Both the position numbers and the translations under genes were made by a program. This document shows, piece by piece, positions 5,498-12,971 of a stretch of DNA of 14,058 nt. Positions within the stretch are counted from its first letter, which is position 1. Every line of letters starts with the position of its first letter. The notes under the pieces were generated by a model. The model was not told the DNA's origin, did not search any database, and was given only the letters and a program-made list of their open reading frames with translations. Origin of the DNA: JAHBWI01 sp035715525 (lineage in GTDB: Bacteria; Nitrospirota; Nitrospiria; Nitrospirales; Nitrospiraceae); contig DASTLA010000021.1 in assembly GCA_035715525.1 (NCBI GenBank), positions 1 to 14,058 of the forward strand. The letters are read 5' to 3'.

Positions 5498-8131
5498 ATG
5501 CCAGCATTCGCGTCGAGCCTCTGGATCGCACTCGCGCGTTTGGGCTGGGCACACCTTGCGACGAGGCCGGGGCGGACCCTGCTGACCCTCATCGGAGTCG
5601 GGCTGGGAGTGGCGGCAACCATCGCCGTGCAGCGGGCAAACCTCGATGTTCTTAGTTCGTTCGAACGGGCTGTTCTCACCGTTGCAGGTCCCACGGCCGT
5701 GGAGATTGATGGTGGAGAAACGGGAATCGACGAACGGCTTATCGCGGCGGTCAGGCGGATTGCCGGGGTCGTGTCCGCCGCCCCGGTTCTCGCTCAGACA
5801 GCTCTTCTGTCGGAGTCGCGGTCACCGCGACGAGCGATTCAGGTGCTGGGGCTGGATTTGCTAGCTGAGGCAGACGCTCGCGGTTTCCGTCTGATGAACG
5901 ACGGGGCGGCTGAGCAACTCGACCGCTTGCTTGCCCCGGACAGTCTGTACGTAGGCAAACGGGCCGCGGCGGACTGGAGCGTATCGGTCGGCAGCCGGGT
6001 CGACTTCGTGATCGGTTCGCGGCGCGCCACCCTGCGCATCGTCGGATTGATTGAAGACCGTCAGGGTGCCGAATCGAGCTGGGACCATCTAGCGATCATG
6101 GACATTGCCGCCGCACAGGTGTTGTTCGGTTTGGTCGGTCGCTTGGATCGCATCGACATCGTCACGCGGCCGGATGTGGCGGCGGATGACGTGATCGCGG
6201 CCGTGCGAGAAGTCGTGCCCGCGCATCTGACGGTCGAACGGCCTCGACGCCGCACGCAACAGGTCGAGGATATGGTGAGGGCGTTTCGTCTCAATCTCAT
6301 GGTCCTTAGCTGGGTCGGTCTGCTGGTAGGAATGTTCTTGATCTACAACACGATGTCCTTTGCGATCGCACAACGCCGCCGGGAGATTGGAATCTATCGC
6401 GCCATCGGGATGACGCAGATACGCGTGACCGGACTATTTTTGGCGGAAGCGGCCGTGCTTGGTATCGCGGGTGGAATGCTTGGATCCACGGCCGGTCTTT
6501 TGTTGGCCGGCACGCTGACGGGTTTGGTCAGCCGGACCATCTCCGATCTCTATGCGCCGGTTGGTTCGGGCGTAGCGGGGTTGACGGGAATGGAAGGACT
6601 GATGGGCATGCTCGTAGAAGGGGCTGCGGTGGGGTGCTGCGTCTCCCTCCTTGGAGCGCTTGGGCCGAGTCTGGATGCCGGTCGGACCGCGGCGGTCCGG
6701 GCCCTCGCTCCCGGTGACTACGAAGCGAGCCGACAACTCCGCAGCCGGACCCTCGGAGCCGCCGGATCCGCCTTGCTCTTTATCGCTGCAGCGCTGAGCT
6801 TCGCCGCTCCGGTGAGGGGGTTGCCGCTTCCGGGCTATGCCGCCACGTTCTGTCTCCTGGCAGGGCTGTCGTGCTTGGCCCCGATATGCGTAACGAGAGG
6901 AAGGCGGAATATATCTGCAATCAGCGCGGGTGAGATACATACGGCGCAGGAGGCCATGCGGACGATCGCCATCGAGCACGCTGCTCGCAATCCCGGCCGT
7001 AATGGAGTGACCGTGTCGGCCCTGATGGTGGGACTTGCCATTATGATCGGGGTGGTCATTATGGTGCGAAGCTTCCGACATACGGTCGAGCTCTGGATCG
7101 ACGACACGGTCATGGCGGACCTGATCGTCTCGCCCCCCACATGGCTGAGGGGGGAGGTGACCGGAAGCGTCGGACGGACGCTTCCTGATGCCTGGTCGGA
7201 GAGCCTCGCGGCCATCCCTGGAGTCGCCGCGGTCGATGCATACCGCGATGTCAAAGCGTTGGTCAACGGGCGGCGGGTGGCTGTCGTCTCGCGCGACCTG
7301 GTCCTCCATGCCGCGCGGAGTCGATATCTGGTCCGTTCCGGGGATTCCAGGACGTCATTGACCCAGGCAGCGAAGCATGGCCGCGTCTTGGTGTCCGAGG
7401 TTCTCGCGCATCGCCTCGGCTTGCGCGAAGGGGAATCGTTGAAGATAGCCACGCCCGAGGGCGTTCACAGCTTCCCCATCGAAGCAGTGTTCTACGACTA
7501 TGCCACAGACGGCGGCAAAGTCGTCATGGACCGGACATTGTATCGCTCACTGTGGCATGATGATTTGGTGACTGTTTTTCCTATCTATCTGCAGCCGCAC
7601 AGCGACCTTTCTGTTGTGAGAAAGCGGATCTCGAGTGCCTTGCTGCCAGACGGAGACCATACGATACCTCCGCTCGTGATCAGCAATGGCGAGCTGCGCA
7701 AAGAAATCTTGGAGATTTTCGATCGTACGTTCCTCATGACCTACGTGCTCGAGGCGATCGCCGTGATCATCGCCATGCTCGGCATCATCAACACGCTGGT
7801 GACGTCGGTCCTCGAACGCGGCAGAGAGTTCGGCATCCTTCGGGCCATCGGCGGCAGTGCGGCACAGATCCGGCACTTGGTCCTATGGGAGGCCGCGTAC
7901 CTCGGCTTAATCGGGATTGCGCTCGGGCTATTGGGCGGTGCTGCGCTTTCGGTGCTGTTGGTCGAGGTGATCAACAAGCAATCGTTCGGCTGGACGATTC
8001 AAATGATCGTCCCCATCGGCGCGCTGCTGCAAGCCGTCTGCTTGGCCGCCTCCGCCACGCTTGTGGCCGGGTATTTCCCGGCCCGATGGGCCGCCCGCCG
8101 ACCGATCGCCGATGCGTTACGGGACGAATAG
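5498..8131 (+). CDS. Large two-domain FtsX/MacB-type ABC transporter permease
   Basis: The 877-residue inner-membrane protein has about ten hydrophobic segments, near residues 27-46, 265-290, 312-345, 372-395, 420-438, 446-465, 503-525, 745-770, 795-825 and 838-860. It is internally repeated: each half has one membrane helix, a periplasmic MacB-type domain of roughly 215 residues (47-263 and 526-740) and a three-helix FtsX domain. Both FtsX halves carry the coupling-helix pattern RREIGIYRAIGMT (about 293-305) and RGREFGILRAIGGS (about 774-787). The layout resembles YbbP-type exporters, which work with a LolD-like ATPase. No ATPase adjoins it; the nearest is the gene at 3473-4171. The frame is open from 5450, but that ATG overlaps the divergent promoter, and the hydrophobic N-terminus fits a start at 5498. 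The substrate is unknown; lipid or lipoprotein export is one possibility. Confidence 0.9.
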   Translation: MPAFASSLWIALARLGWAHLATRPGRTLLTLIGVGLGVAATIAVQRANLDVLSSFERAVLTVAGPTAVEIDGGETGIDERLIAAVRRIAGVVSAAPVLAQTALLSESRSPRRAIQVLGLDLLAEADARGFRLMNDGAAEQLDRLLAPDSLYVGKRAAADWSVSVGSRVDFVIGSRRATLRIVGLIEDRQGAESSWDHLAIMDIAAAQVLFGLVGRLDRIDIVTRPDVAADDVIAAVREVVPAHLTVERPRRRTQQVEDMVRAFRLNLMVLSWVGLLVGMFLIYNTMSFAIAQRRREIGIYRAIGMTQIRVTGLFLAEAAVLGIAGGMLGSTAGLLLAGTLTGLVSRTISDLYAPVGSGVAGLTGMEGLMGMLVEGAAVGCCVSLLGALGPSLDAGRTAAVRALAPGDYEASRQLRSRTLGAAGSALLFIAAALSFAAPVRGLPLPGYAATFCLLAGLSCLAPICVTRGRRNISAISAGEIHTAQEAMRTIAIEHAARNPGRNGVTVSALMVGLAIMIGVVIMVRSFRHTVELWIDDTVMADLIVSPPTWLRGEVTGSVGRTLPDAWSESLAAIPGVAAVDAYRDVKALVNGRRVAVVSRDLVLHAARSRYLVRSGDSRTSLTQAAKHGRVLVSEVLAHRLGLREGESLKIATPEGVHSFPIEAVFYDYATDGGKVVMDRTLYRSLWHDDLVTVFPIYLQPHSDLSVVRKRISSALLPDGDHTIPPLVISNGELRKEILEIFDRTFLMTYVLEAIAVIIAMLGIINTLVTSVLERGREFGILRAIGGSAAQIRHLVLWEAAYLGLIGIALGLLGGAALSVLLVEVINKQSFGWTIQMIVPIGALLQAVCLAASATLVAGYFPARWAARRPIADALRDE

Positions 8132-8161
8132 CGAAGCCGGTGAGCCGCGATCCGAGCCGCA

Positions 8162-9205
8162 CTATCGAAGCACGTTGAGGGGCTCGAGGGACGGGGAGCG
8201 GTCGGAAGCGTGGGTGTCGCCGACCGGTTGGTGATCCACTTGGATGGTGAATCCCAGGTCGTTGATCATTTGCCACACTTCAGGCGCAGGTTGCCCCGGA
8301 GTGGTGAGATAGCCGTTGACGAAGACGGAATCGGCCGGATAAAGAGCCAGCGGCTGAAGGCTGCGAAGGTTGTGTTCCCGTCCTCCGGCGATGCGGATTT
8401 CCGTCCTCGGGTGCAGAAAACGAAACAGACACAGGATCTTCAAGCAACGCTGAGGAGTCAGATGATCGCACTTCTCGAGCGGCGTGCCGTCCACGGGATG
8501 CAACGTGTTCAGTGGTATGGAATCGGGCTTCACATCCCGGAGTGCCATCGCCAACTCGACGATGTCCTCGTCCCGCTCGCCCATGCCCACGATGCCTCCC
8601 GAGCAGATTTCCAGCCCCGCGCTGCGTGCATTCTTCAGTGTCGCGAGACGGTCCTGGAAGGTATGCGTCGAACAGATTGAGGCATGGTAGGCCTCGCTGG
8701 TGTTCAAATTGTGGTTCACCCGATCCACGCCGGCCGCTTTCAACCGCTTGGTCTGCTCTTCGCTCATCAGCCCCAGCGAGCAACAAATCTGGATCGGTGT
8801 CTCCGCCTTGATAGCGCGGACCGCCGCTGCGATCTCTTCGATATCACGGTCCAAGGGACTTCTGCCGCTGATCACGATGCAGTATCGTTGGGCCTTGGCG
8901 GATGCAGCGCGACGCGCCCCGTCGATCATTCGCTCCCGAGGCAGCAGACCGTACCGCTCGATGGGCGCCGTGGAAATGGAGGACTGCGAGCAATAGTGAC
9001 AGTCCTCCTGGCAGGCCCCGCTTTTGGCATTCAATAACATCTGCAGGCGGACGGTCGTGCCGAAATACCGTTCACGCACTCGAAAAGCAGCTTGGAGAAG
9101 CTCCAGCAGTCGTGCATCGGAGGCCTGCAGAACGGAGAGACATTCCTCATGGGAGAGTTGTTCATCTCTCAAGGCTTTCTCGGATAACTCGCCGAAACTC
9201 ATCAT
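8162..9205 (-). CDS. bioB: Biotin synthase (radical SAM)
   Basis: The 347-residue enzyme inserts sulfur into dethiobiotin, the last step of biotin synthesis. The radical-SAM cluster motif is CQEDCHYC, with C65, C69 and C72. Probable ligands of the second, sulfur-donating cluster are C109 in RYC, C141 in IQICCSLG, C201 in EICSGGIVGMGE and R271 in IRIAGGRE. NHNLNTSEAYH and the TTPG segment near the C-terminus are also typical. Length equals the usual 346 or so. The ATG at 9205 is chosen because GAGGAG (9213-9218) stands seven bases before it; the upstream ATG at 9226 would make that site part of the gene. No other biotin gene is in the window. It ends convergently with the permease gene, 30 bases apart, and lies 97 bases after the LapB-like gene. 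Confidence 0.96.
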   Translation of the reverse strand: MMSFGELSEKALRDEQLSHEECLSVLQASDARLLELLQAAFRVRERYFGTTVRLQMLLNAKSGACQEDCHYCSQSSISTAPIERYGLLPRERMIDGARRAASAKAQRYCIVISGRSPLDRDIEEIAAAVRAIKAETPIQICCSLGLMSEEQTKRLKAAGVDRVNHNLNTSEAYHASICSTHTFQDRLATLKNARSAGLEICSGGIVGMGERDEDIVELAMALRDVKPDSIPLNTLHPVDGTPLEKCDHLTPQRCLKILCLFRFLHPRTEIRIAGGREHNLRSLQPLALYPADSVFVNGYLTTPGQPAPEVWQMINDLGFTIQVDHQPVGDTHASDRSPSLEPLNVLR

Positions 9206-9302
9206 TCCATTGCTCCTCTGATGCATCGACCGGTTCTGCGGGGTACGGGACCTCGGAAGAGTGGTCTTATCCCATGGATGGGGAAACTAAAGCGCTGAAA
9301 AC

Positions 9303-10703
9303 CTACACGGTTTCGAATGGAGATGCAATGCCTTGGTATGGGACCGTACGCAAGCGCGGACCCGCTCCATCTCGATCGCTGTCCGCTTTTGCGGCATCCA
9401 GCCAGGGAAGGGCGACATAGGTATTCCAGCGGCCGCAGCGACGACAGCGGCCGGACCATTCGGCCAACTCGTGGTGACAGTGGGTGCACAGGTAAGGCAC
9501 CACTACCCGCTTCCTGAATCCAAGGGCCTTCTTCAATTCCACGACCGCCTCGTCCATGTGTTGTTTGCGCAAATAGAGATTGGCCATGATTTTATGATAA
9601 TCGACGAGCTGTTCCTGGACCCCATCCAGCGTGGAGAGTACGTCGAAAGCCTCGTCCACCATCTCGAGTCGATAATAAAGCTTGCCGAGATAGAACTGGA
9701 TCACTGCGTTCCGTGGATCCTGCTGCAGCGCATCCTGATAGGCGCGGATAATCTCGTCCGGCTCACCCAACTCCAGAAACAGTTCCTCCAGTCGATGCAG
9801 GATAATGATGCTCTTGGTTTTGGCGTAGATCTTTTTGAGGATCTCGACGGCATTTTTGGTCTTGCCTTCACGGACGAGGATTTCCCCGATCCCGATGTAC
9901 GCAGGCAGAAACGTTCGGTCTTTCTTTATCGCGCCGCGGAAATACCGGCGAGCCTTATCCGGGTGCCCTCGCTCAAGTAGTTGGCGTCCGACTTCGTACA
10001 TGCAGCCCAAGAGTAATGCCGCCTCCGCGCGCCGCTCGGTTTCAGGTAAATTGGCCTTTACCATTCGGTGCTGAATTTCCAGCGCATCGCTCCATTTTTC
10101 GAGTCTGATATGGAGATCGCGTTTGCGGGTCAGTGCCGTAAGATTATCCGGTTCGATGCGCAGCACCTTCTGCAAGGTTTGCAGGGCCTCTTCATAGCGC
10201 CTGGCGCCTTCCAAGTCTTTCGCAAGTTCCAAGAGAATTTCAACATTCCGCTCTTCGATGCGGTGCGCTTGCTGGTGCAGCCGGATGGCTTCCGTGAAAT
10301 TGCTTTCCGAGCGATAGATATTTCCCAACCAAAGGAGAGAATCCGTCCGGTTGGGGTCGATCAACAGGGCGCGTTCGAACAAGCTTACGGCGTCGGCCGT
10401 CCGCTTCGACATGAAGGCATGAGTTCCGTCTCGATGGAGGGCATCCACCTTTTCTTTTCGGCGGACGAGGCGATTGCTGCGCCAATTCAGAAAAAAGTGA
10501 GATGTTTCCTTGATGGTGACGACCAAAGCCACCAGGACGGCCCCCAGCGCCATCGCCAGCAGTACGAGGGTGACTGGACTCAACTCAAACAGAGTGTCGG
10601 GGCCGGTACGGAGGACGATGGTTCCGGGATTCAGTTCACGGAAATAGCTGTATAGAAAGATTCCCGCACTTATCAGGAAGATCGTGGAGAGCAGTCGGAA
10701 CAT
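9303..10703 (-). CDS. lapB: LapA-LapB-like membrane TPR protein with rubredoxin-type zinc knuckle
   Basis: The 466-residue protein has three parts. Residues 1-85 have two membrane helices (about 3-20 and 42-64) around a short loop containing LNPGTIVL, ending in a basic stretch; this is the layout of LapA (DUF1049). Residues about 88-395 are tandem TPR repeats. The C-terminus has a zinc knuckle, CTHC, ten residues, CRRC (C406, C409, C420, C423), followed by GRWNTY, which parallels E. coli LapB (YciM). LapB, with LapA, controls lipopolysaccharide synthesis by directing FtsH degradation of LpxC and organising assembly at the inner membrane; the same role here is inference. The frame is open to 10877, but that part overlaps rsfS, and the ATG at 10703, four bases after the rsfS stop, begins the membrane segment. 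Translation is probably coupled to rsfS. Confidence 0.88.
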   Translation of the reverse strand: MFRLLSTIFLISAGIFLYSYFRELNPGTIVLRTGPDTLFELSPVTLVLLAMALGAVLVALVVTIKETSHFFLNWRSNRLVRRKEKVDALHRDGTHAFMSKRTADAVSLFERALLIDPNRTDSLLWLGNIYRSESNFTEAIRLHQQAHRIEERNVEILLELAKDLEGARRYEEALQTLQKVLRIEPDNLTALTRKRDLHIRLEKWSDALEIQHRMVKANLPETERRAEAALLLGCMYEVGRQLLERGHPDKARRYFRGAIKKDRTFLPAYIGIGEILVREGKTKNAVEILKKIYAKTKSIIILHRLEELFLELGEPDEIIRAYQDALQQDPRNAVIQFYLGKLYYRLEMVDEAFDVLSTLDGVQEQLVDYHKIMANLYLRKQHMDEAVVELKKALGFRKRVVVPYLCTHCHHELAEWSGRCRRCGRWNTYVALPWLDAAKADSDRDGAGPRLRTVPYQGIASPFETV

Positions 10704-10707
10704 GGGT

Positions 10708-11127
10708 CTAGCCCCGCTTACGGCTATGGGCTCGGCGGGGTGCCGTCTTCGCCGGCAGCGCGGATTTCTCACTCTTACTGGCCGGTATCCGAACCGACCG
10801 GGCGTCGCCCCAGAGGCGTTCAAGGGCGTAGTGCTCGCGGATATCCTTCTGAAAAATATGCGCCACGACGTCGCCAAAATCCATCACGATCCATTTGGCG
10901 GAGGACGCGCCTTCGACGCTGAGAGGGGCCTCTCCCTTGGCGCTCAGTACGTCGCTCACATGATCTGTAATGGCTCGCGCTTGGCGCTCCGACTCCCCGG
11001 AGCCCAGAACCAAATAATCGGCGACAGAGGTTAGCTTGGCTATGTGCAGGATGAGGACGTCCGTGGCCTTCTTGTCCAGGATTGCTCCCGCGACGGCAAG
11101 AGCCTTGGCCTTTGATTCAAGTACGAT
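10708..11127 (-). CDS. rsfS: Ribosomal silencing factor RsfS, apparently starting at ATC
   Basis: The protein matches RsfS (Iojap/YbeB) along its length: ESKAKALAVAGAILDKKATD, then VLILHIAKLTSVADYLVL, GSGESERQ, and WIVMDFGDVVAHIF with LERLWGDA. RsfS binds ribosomal protein L14 and keeps the subunits apart when nutrients are short. The frame from the stop at 11155-11157 has no ATG, GTG or TTG until a TTG at 11013, which would remove the first helix and strand. An ATC at 11125-11127 is preceded by a perfect GGAGG with six-base spacing, and starts the protein exactly where the family starts. I therefore place the start there, giving 139 residues. It overlaps the nadD end by 11 bases. A basic tail (117-139) extends beyond the family core. 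Confidence 0.87.
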   Translation of the reverse strand: MVLESKAKALAVAGAILDKKATDVLILHIAKLTSVADYLVLGSGESERQARAITDHVSDVLSAKGEAPLSVEGASSAKWIVMDFGDVVAHIFQKDIREHYALERLWGDARSVRIPASKSEKSALPAKTAPRRAHSRKRG

Positions 11128-11797
11128 CGGCGTCCTCCGCGTACAACTCTTTGGTCAGTATATAGGATTCGACTGGGGCGGGCAACAGATTTGCCAGCGA
11201 AGCCTTCTGTCGTAAACGCATTCTGATTTCCGATGCGGAAACATCACATGGCGGTAACCGCAATAAAATGAGCTGCGTATCGGCGGAAAGGGGAAGGTCC
11301 GCGCGGTCCCGCTGCCCCGAATCCATCGCACGCAGGACAGGCAGCGGCCAGGGCTGAGCGAGTTGCAGATCGGCGAGTGCCTCGAACGTTACGGCAGGGC
11401 GTGAAACCACCACGAAATGGCATAGGCGGAGCAGCGTCTCGGACTCCTTCCAGGACGGCACATCGAGGAAGGCATCCAAGCCCACGATGAAGTATAGTTC
11501 CGTTCCAGGGGGCTGTTCCCTCTGAAGGGCCCGCACCGTATCGATCGTATACGACTTCCCCGGTCGGCGCAGCTCAAGGTCGGTGACCGAGAAGGCGGGT
11601 TCGTCTTCAATGGCCAACTGAACCATGCGATAGCGATGCCGTGCGGCGGCAAAGGAACCGGGTGGTTTATGGGGAGGGTCGCCGGTGGGAATGAACAACA
11701 CGCGGTCGAACTTCAACAGCGAGCGGGTGGCGTGGGCGATCGACAAATGGCATTTGTGAATAGGGTTGAAGCTTCCTCCCAGGACTCCAAGCTTCAT
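11117..11797 (-). CDS. nadD: Nicotinate-nucleotide adenylyltransferase
   Basis: The 226-residue enzyme joins nicotinate mononucleotide and ATP to form deamido-NAD in NAD synthesis. It has the N-terminal GGSFNPIH segment (7-14), the HKPP segment, YTIDTVRALQ, FIVGLDAF and the C-terminal VSASEIR nucleotide-binding motif followed by LLPAPVESYI. The family's HxGH motif reads HKCH here (residues 14-17), with cysteine for glycine, a change in the ATP-binding loop; the rest of the site looks complete. ATG at 11797 is preceded by AGGTGG at about ten bases. It lies 43 bases after proB in the obgE-proB-nadD-rsfS order, and its last codons contain the ribosome-binding site and start of rsfS. Confidence 0.96.
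   Translation of the reverse strand: MKLGVLGGSFNPIHKCHLSIAHATRSLLKFDRVLFIPTGDPPHKPPGSFAAARHRYRMVQLAIEDEPAFSVTDLELRRPGKSYTIDTVRALQREQPPGTELYFIVGLDAFLDVPSWKESETLLRLCHFVVVSRPAVTFEALADLQLAQPWPLPVLRAMDSGQRDRADLPLSADTQLILLRLPPCDVSASEIRMRLRQKASLANLLPAPVESYILTKELYAEDADRT
11134..11138 (-). promoter_or_regulatory. Ribosome-binding site for the ATC start of rsfS
   Basis: The minus strand reads GGAGG within the last codons of nadD, then six bases, then ATC at 11127-11125. The match and spacing are ideal, and no ATG, GTG or TTG lies at a usable distance in any frame that would give RsfS. This site decides the start chosen for rsfS. Confidence 0.6.
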
Positions 11798-11840
11798 GCG
11801 GGGTCGACCACCTTTCTGTGAACTCGGAGCGGGTGGATAG

Positions 11841-12971
11841 TTACGCGGGTTCGAGCAGCACCAAATTGTCTCGATGGATGACTTCTTCGTACTCCTGCAA
11901 ACCCGGTATTTGTTGGATCTCGCTTGTCTTCAAACCTTTAATCCGCGTCAAGGTGCTGGAGGAAAAATTCACCAGCCCCTTGGCGAACTCTTTTCCGTCC
12001 GGTGTGGCGCAGGCGACCGGATCACCCGCATCGAAGTGACCCGCGACGTTTAGGATGCCGGAGGCCAACAGACTCTTCCCTTTCCGTGACAATGCATCTA
12101 CCGCACCCTCGTCCAATTTCAGCTGGCCGTGAGCCCGCAACGTATAGGCGATCCAGTGCTTCCTGCTGTTCATCCGGCGGGCGCGGGCGAGGAACAGGCT
12201 GCCCGCCGGCTTTCCGACCAACGCGTCGGGCAGGAGACCGGCTACGGTTCCGTTCAGAATCAATGTAGCCACGCCGTACTCTCCCACCTTTTTGGCGGCC
12301 CTAATCTTCGTGGCCATACCGCCGGTGCCTTCGAAGGTGGAGGCGAGCCCTGCTCGTCGTTCGATGTCCTCCGTAATCTCAGGAATCAACGGGATCAATG
12401 TAGCGTTGGGATCTTTCCGCGGATCCGCCGTGAAAAGACCATCGACGTCGGACAGAATGACGAGCAGATCGGCATCGATGAGATGCGCGACCTGCGCAGC
12501 CAGCGTATCGTTGTCACCCACGCGGATCTCCTCGACCGCCACCGTATCGTTTTCATTGATGATGGGCACTACGCCGAACCCGATGAGGGTCGTCAGGGTA
12601 TGCCGGGCGTTGAGGAATCGCCGGCGATCAGCCAGATCCGCATGAGTCAGGAGAACTTGCGCGACCTTCAAAGCGAGTGGTTCGAACGCCTTCTCATAGG
12701 CCCACATGAGCTGGCCTTGGCCGACTGCAGCCGCGGCCTGCTTCACTGGAAGGTTTCTCGGATATTCTCGGAGCCCCAACTTTTTGATCCCGGACACCAC
12801 GGCGCCGGATGAAACAATGACCAGTTCTCGGCCCTGCGATCGCGCCGAGGCGACTTCGCCTGCTAGCCGCTCAATCCGTTCAGCGCTCAAGCCGTTTTCG
12901 CGCGACGCGACGAGGCTGCTGCCGATTTTGACGACGACCCGTTTCGCCTGTCTTAAGAGTTCGTCTCGCAC
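11841..12971 (-). CDS. proB: Glutamate 5-kinase
   Basis: The 376-residue protein phosphorylates glutamate, the first step of proline synthesis, and is normally feedback-inhibited by proline. The amino-acid kinase domain shows VVVKIGSSL (12-20), VIVSSGAV, NENDTV near 139-144, and FEGTGGMATKI for nucleotide binding. From about residue 280 a PUA domain follows, as in E. coli ProB, starting near KLDEGAVDALSRKGKSLL. Length is typical. The start is a GTG at 12971 with GAAGG four bases before it, inside the end of obgE, so the two genes overlap by 19 bases and translation is likely coupled. No proA is in the window; Obg-ProB adjacency without proA is common. Confidence 0.97.
   Translation of the reverse strand: MRDELLRQAKRVVVKIGSSLVASRENGLSAERIERLAGEVASARSQGRELVIVSSGAVVSGIKKLGLREYPRNLPVKQAAAAVGQGQLMWAYEKAFEPLALKVAQVLLTHADLADRRRFLNARHTLTTLIGFGVVPIINENDTVAVEEIRVGDNDTLAAQVAHLIDADLLVILSDVDGLFTADPRKDPNATLIPLIPEITEDIERRAGLASTFEGTGGMATKIRAAKKVGEYGVATLILNGTVAGLLPDALVGKPAGSLFLARARRMNSRKHWIAYTLRAHGQLKLDEGAVDALSRKGKSLLASGILNVAGHFDAGDPVACATPDGKEFAKGLVNFSSSTLTRIKGLKTSEIQQIPGLQEYEEVIHRDNLVLLEPA

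Noticed and set aside
6434..7309. Minus-strand open frame of 291 codons inside the permease gene
   Set aside because: The translation is rich in Arg, His, Pro and Gly with no domain, and the opposite strand encodes an evident membrane protein.
9271..9282. Small inverted repeat CCCATGGATGGG between the LapB-like gene and bioB
   Set aside because: The loop would be two bases with no T run after it, so it is neither a terminator nor a convincing operator.
10704..10877. 58-residue N-terminal extension of the LapB-like frame
   Set aside because: It overlaps rsfS in another frame, is basic and low in similarity, and the ATG at 10703 starts exactly at the first membrane helix.
11117..11127. Programmed +1 frameshift joining NadD and RsfS at the nadD stop
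   Set aside because: The junction ACT-TGA lacks a good slippery pairing and the GGAGG is too far from it; the spacing fits initiation at ATC better. Not excluded, only less likely.
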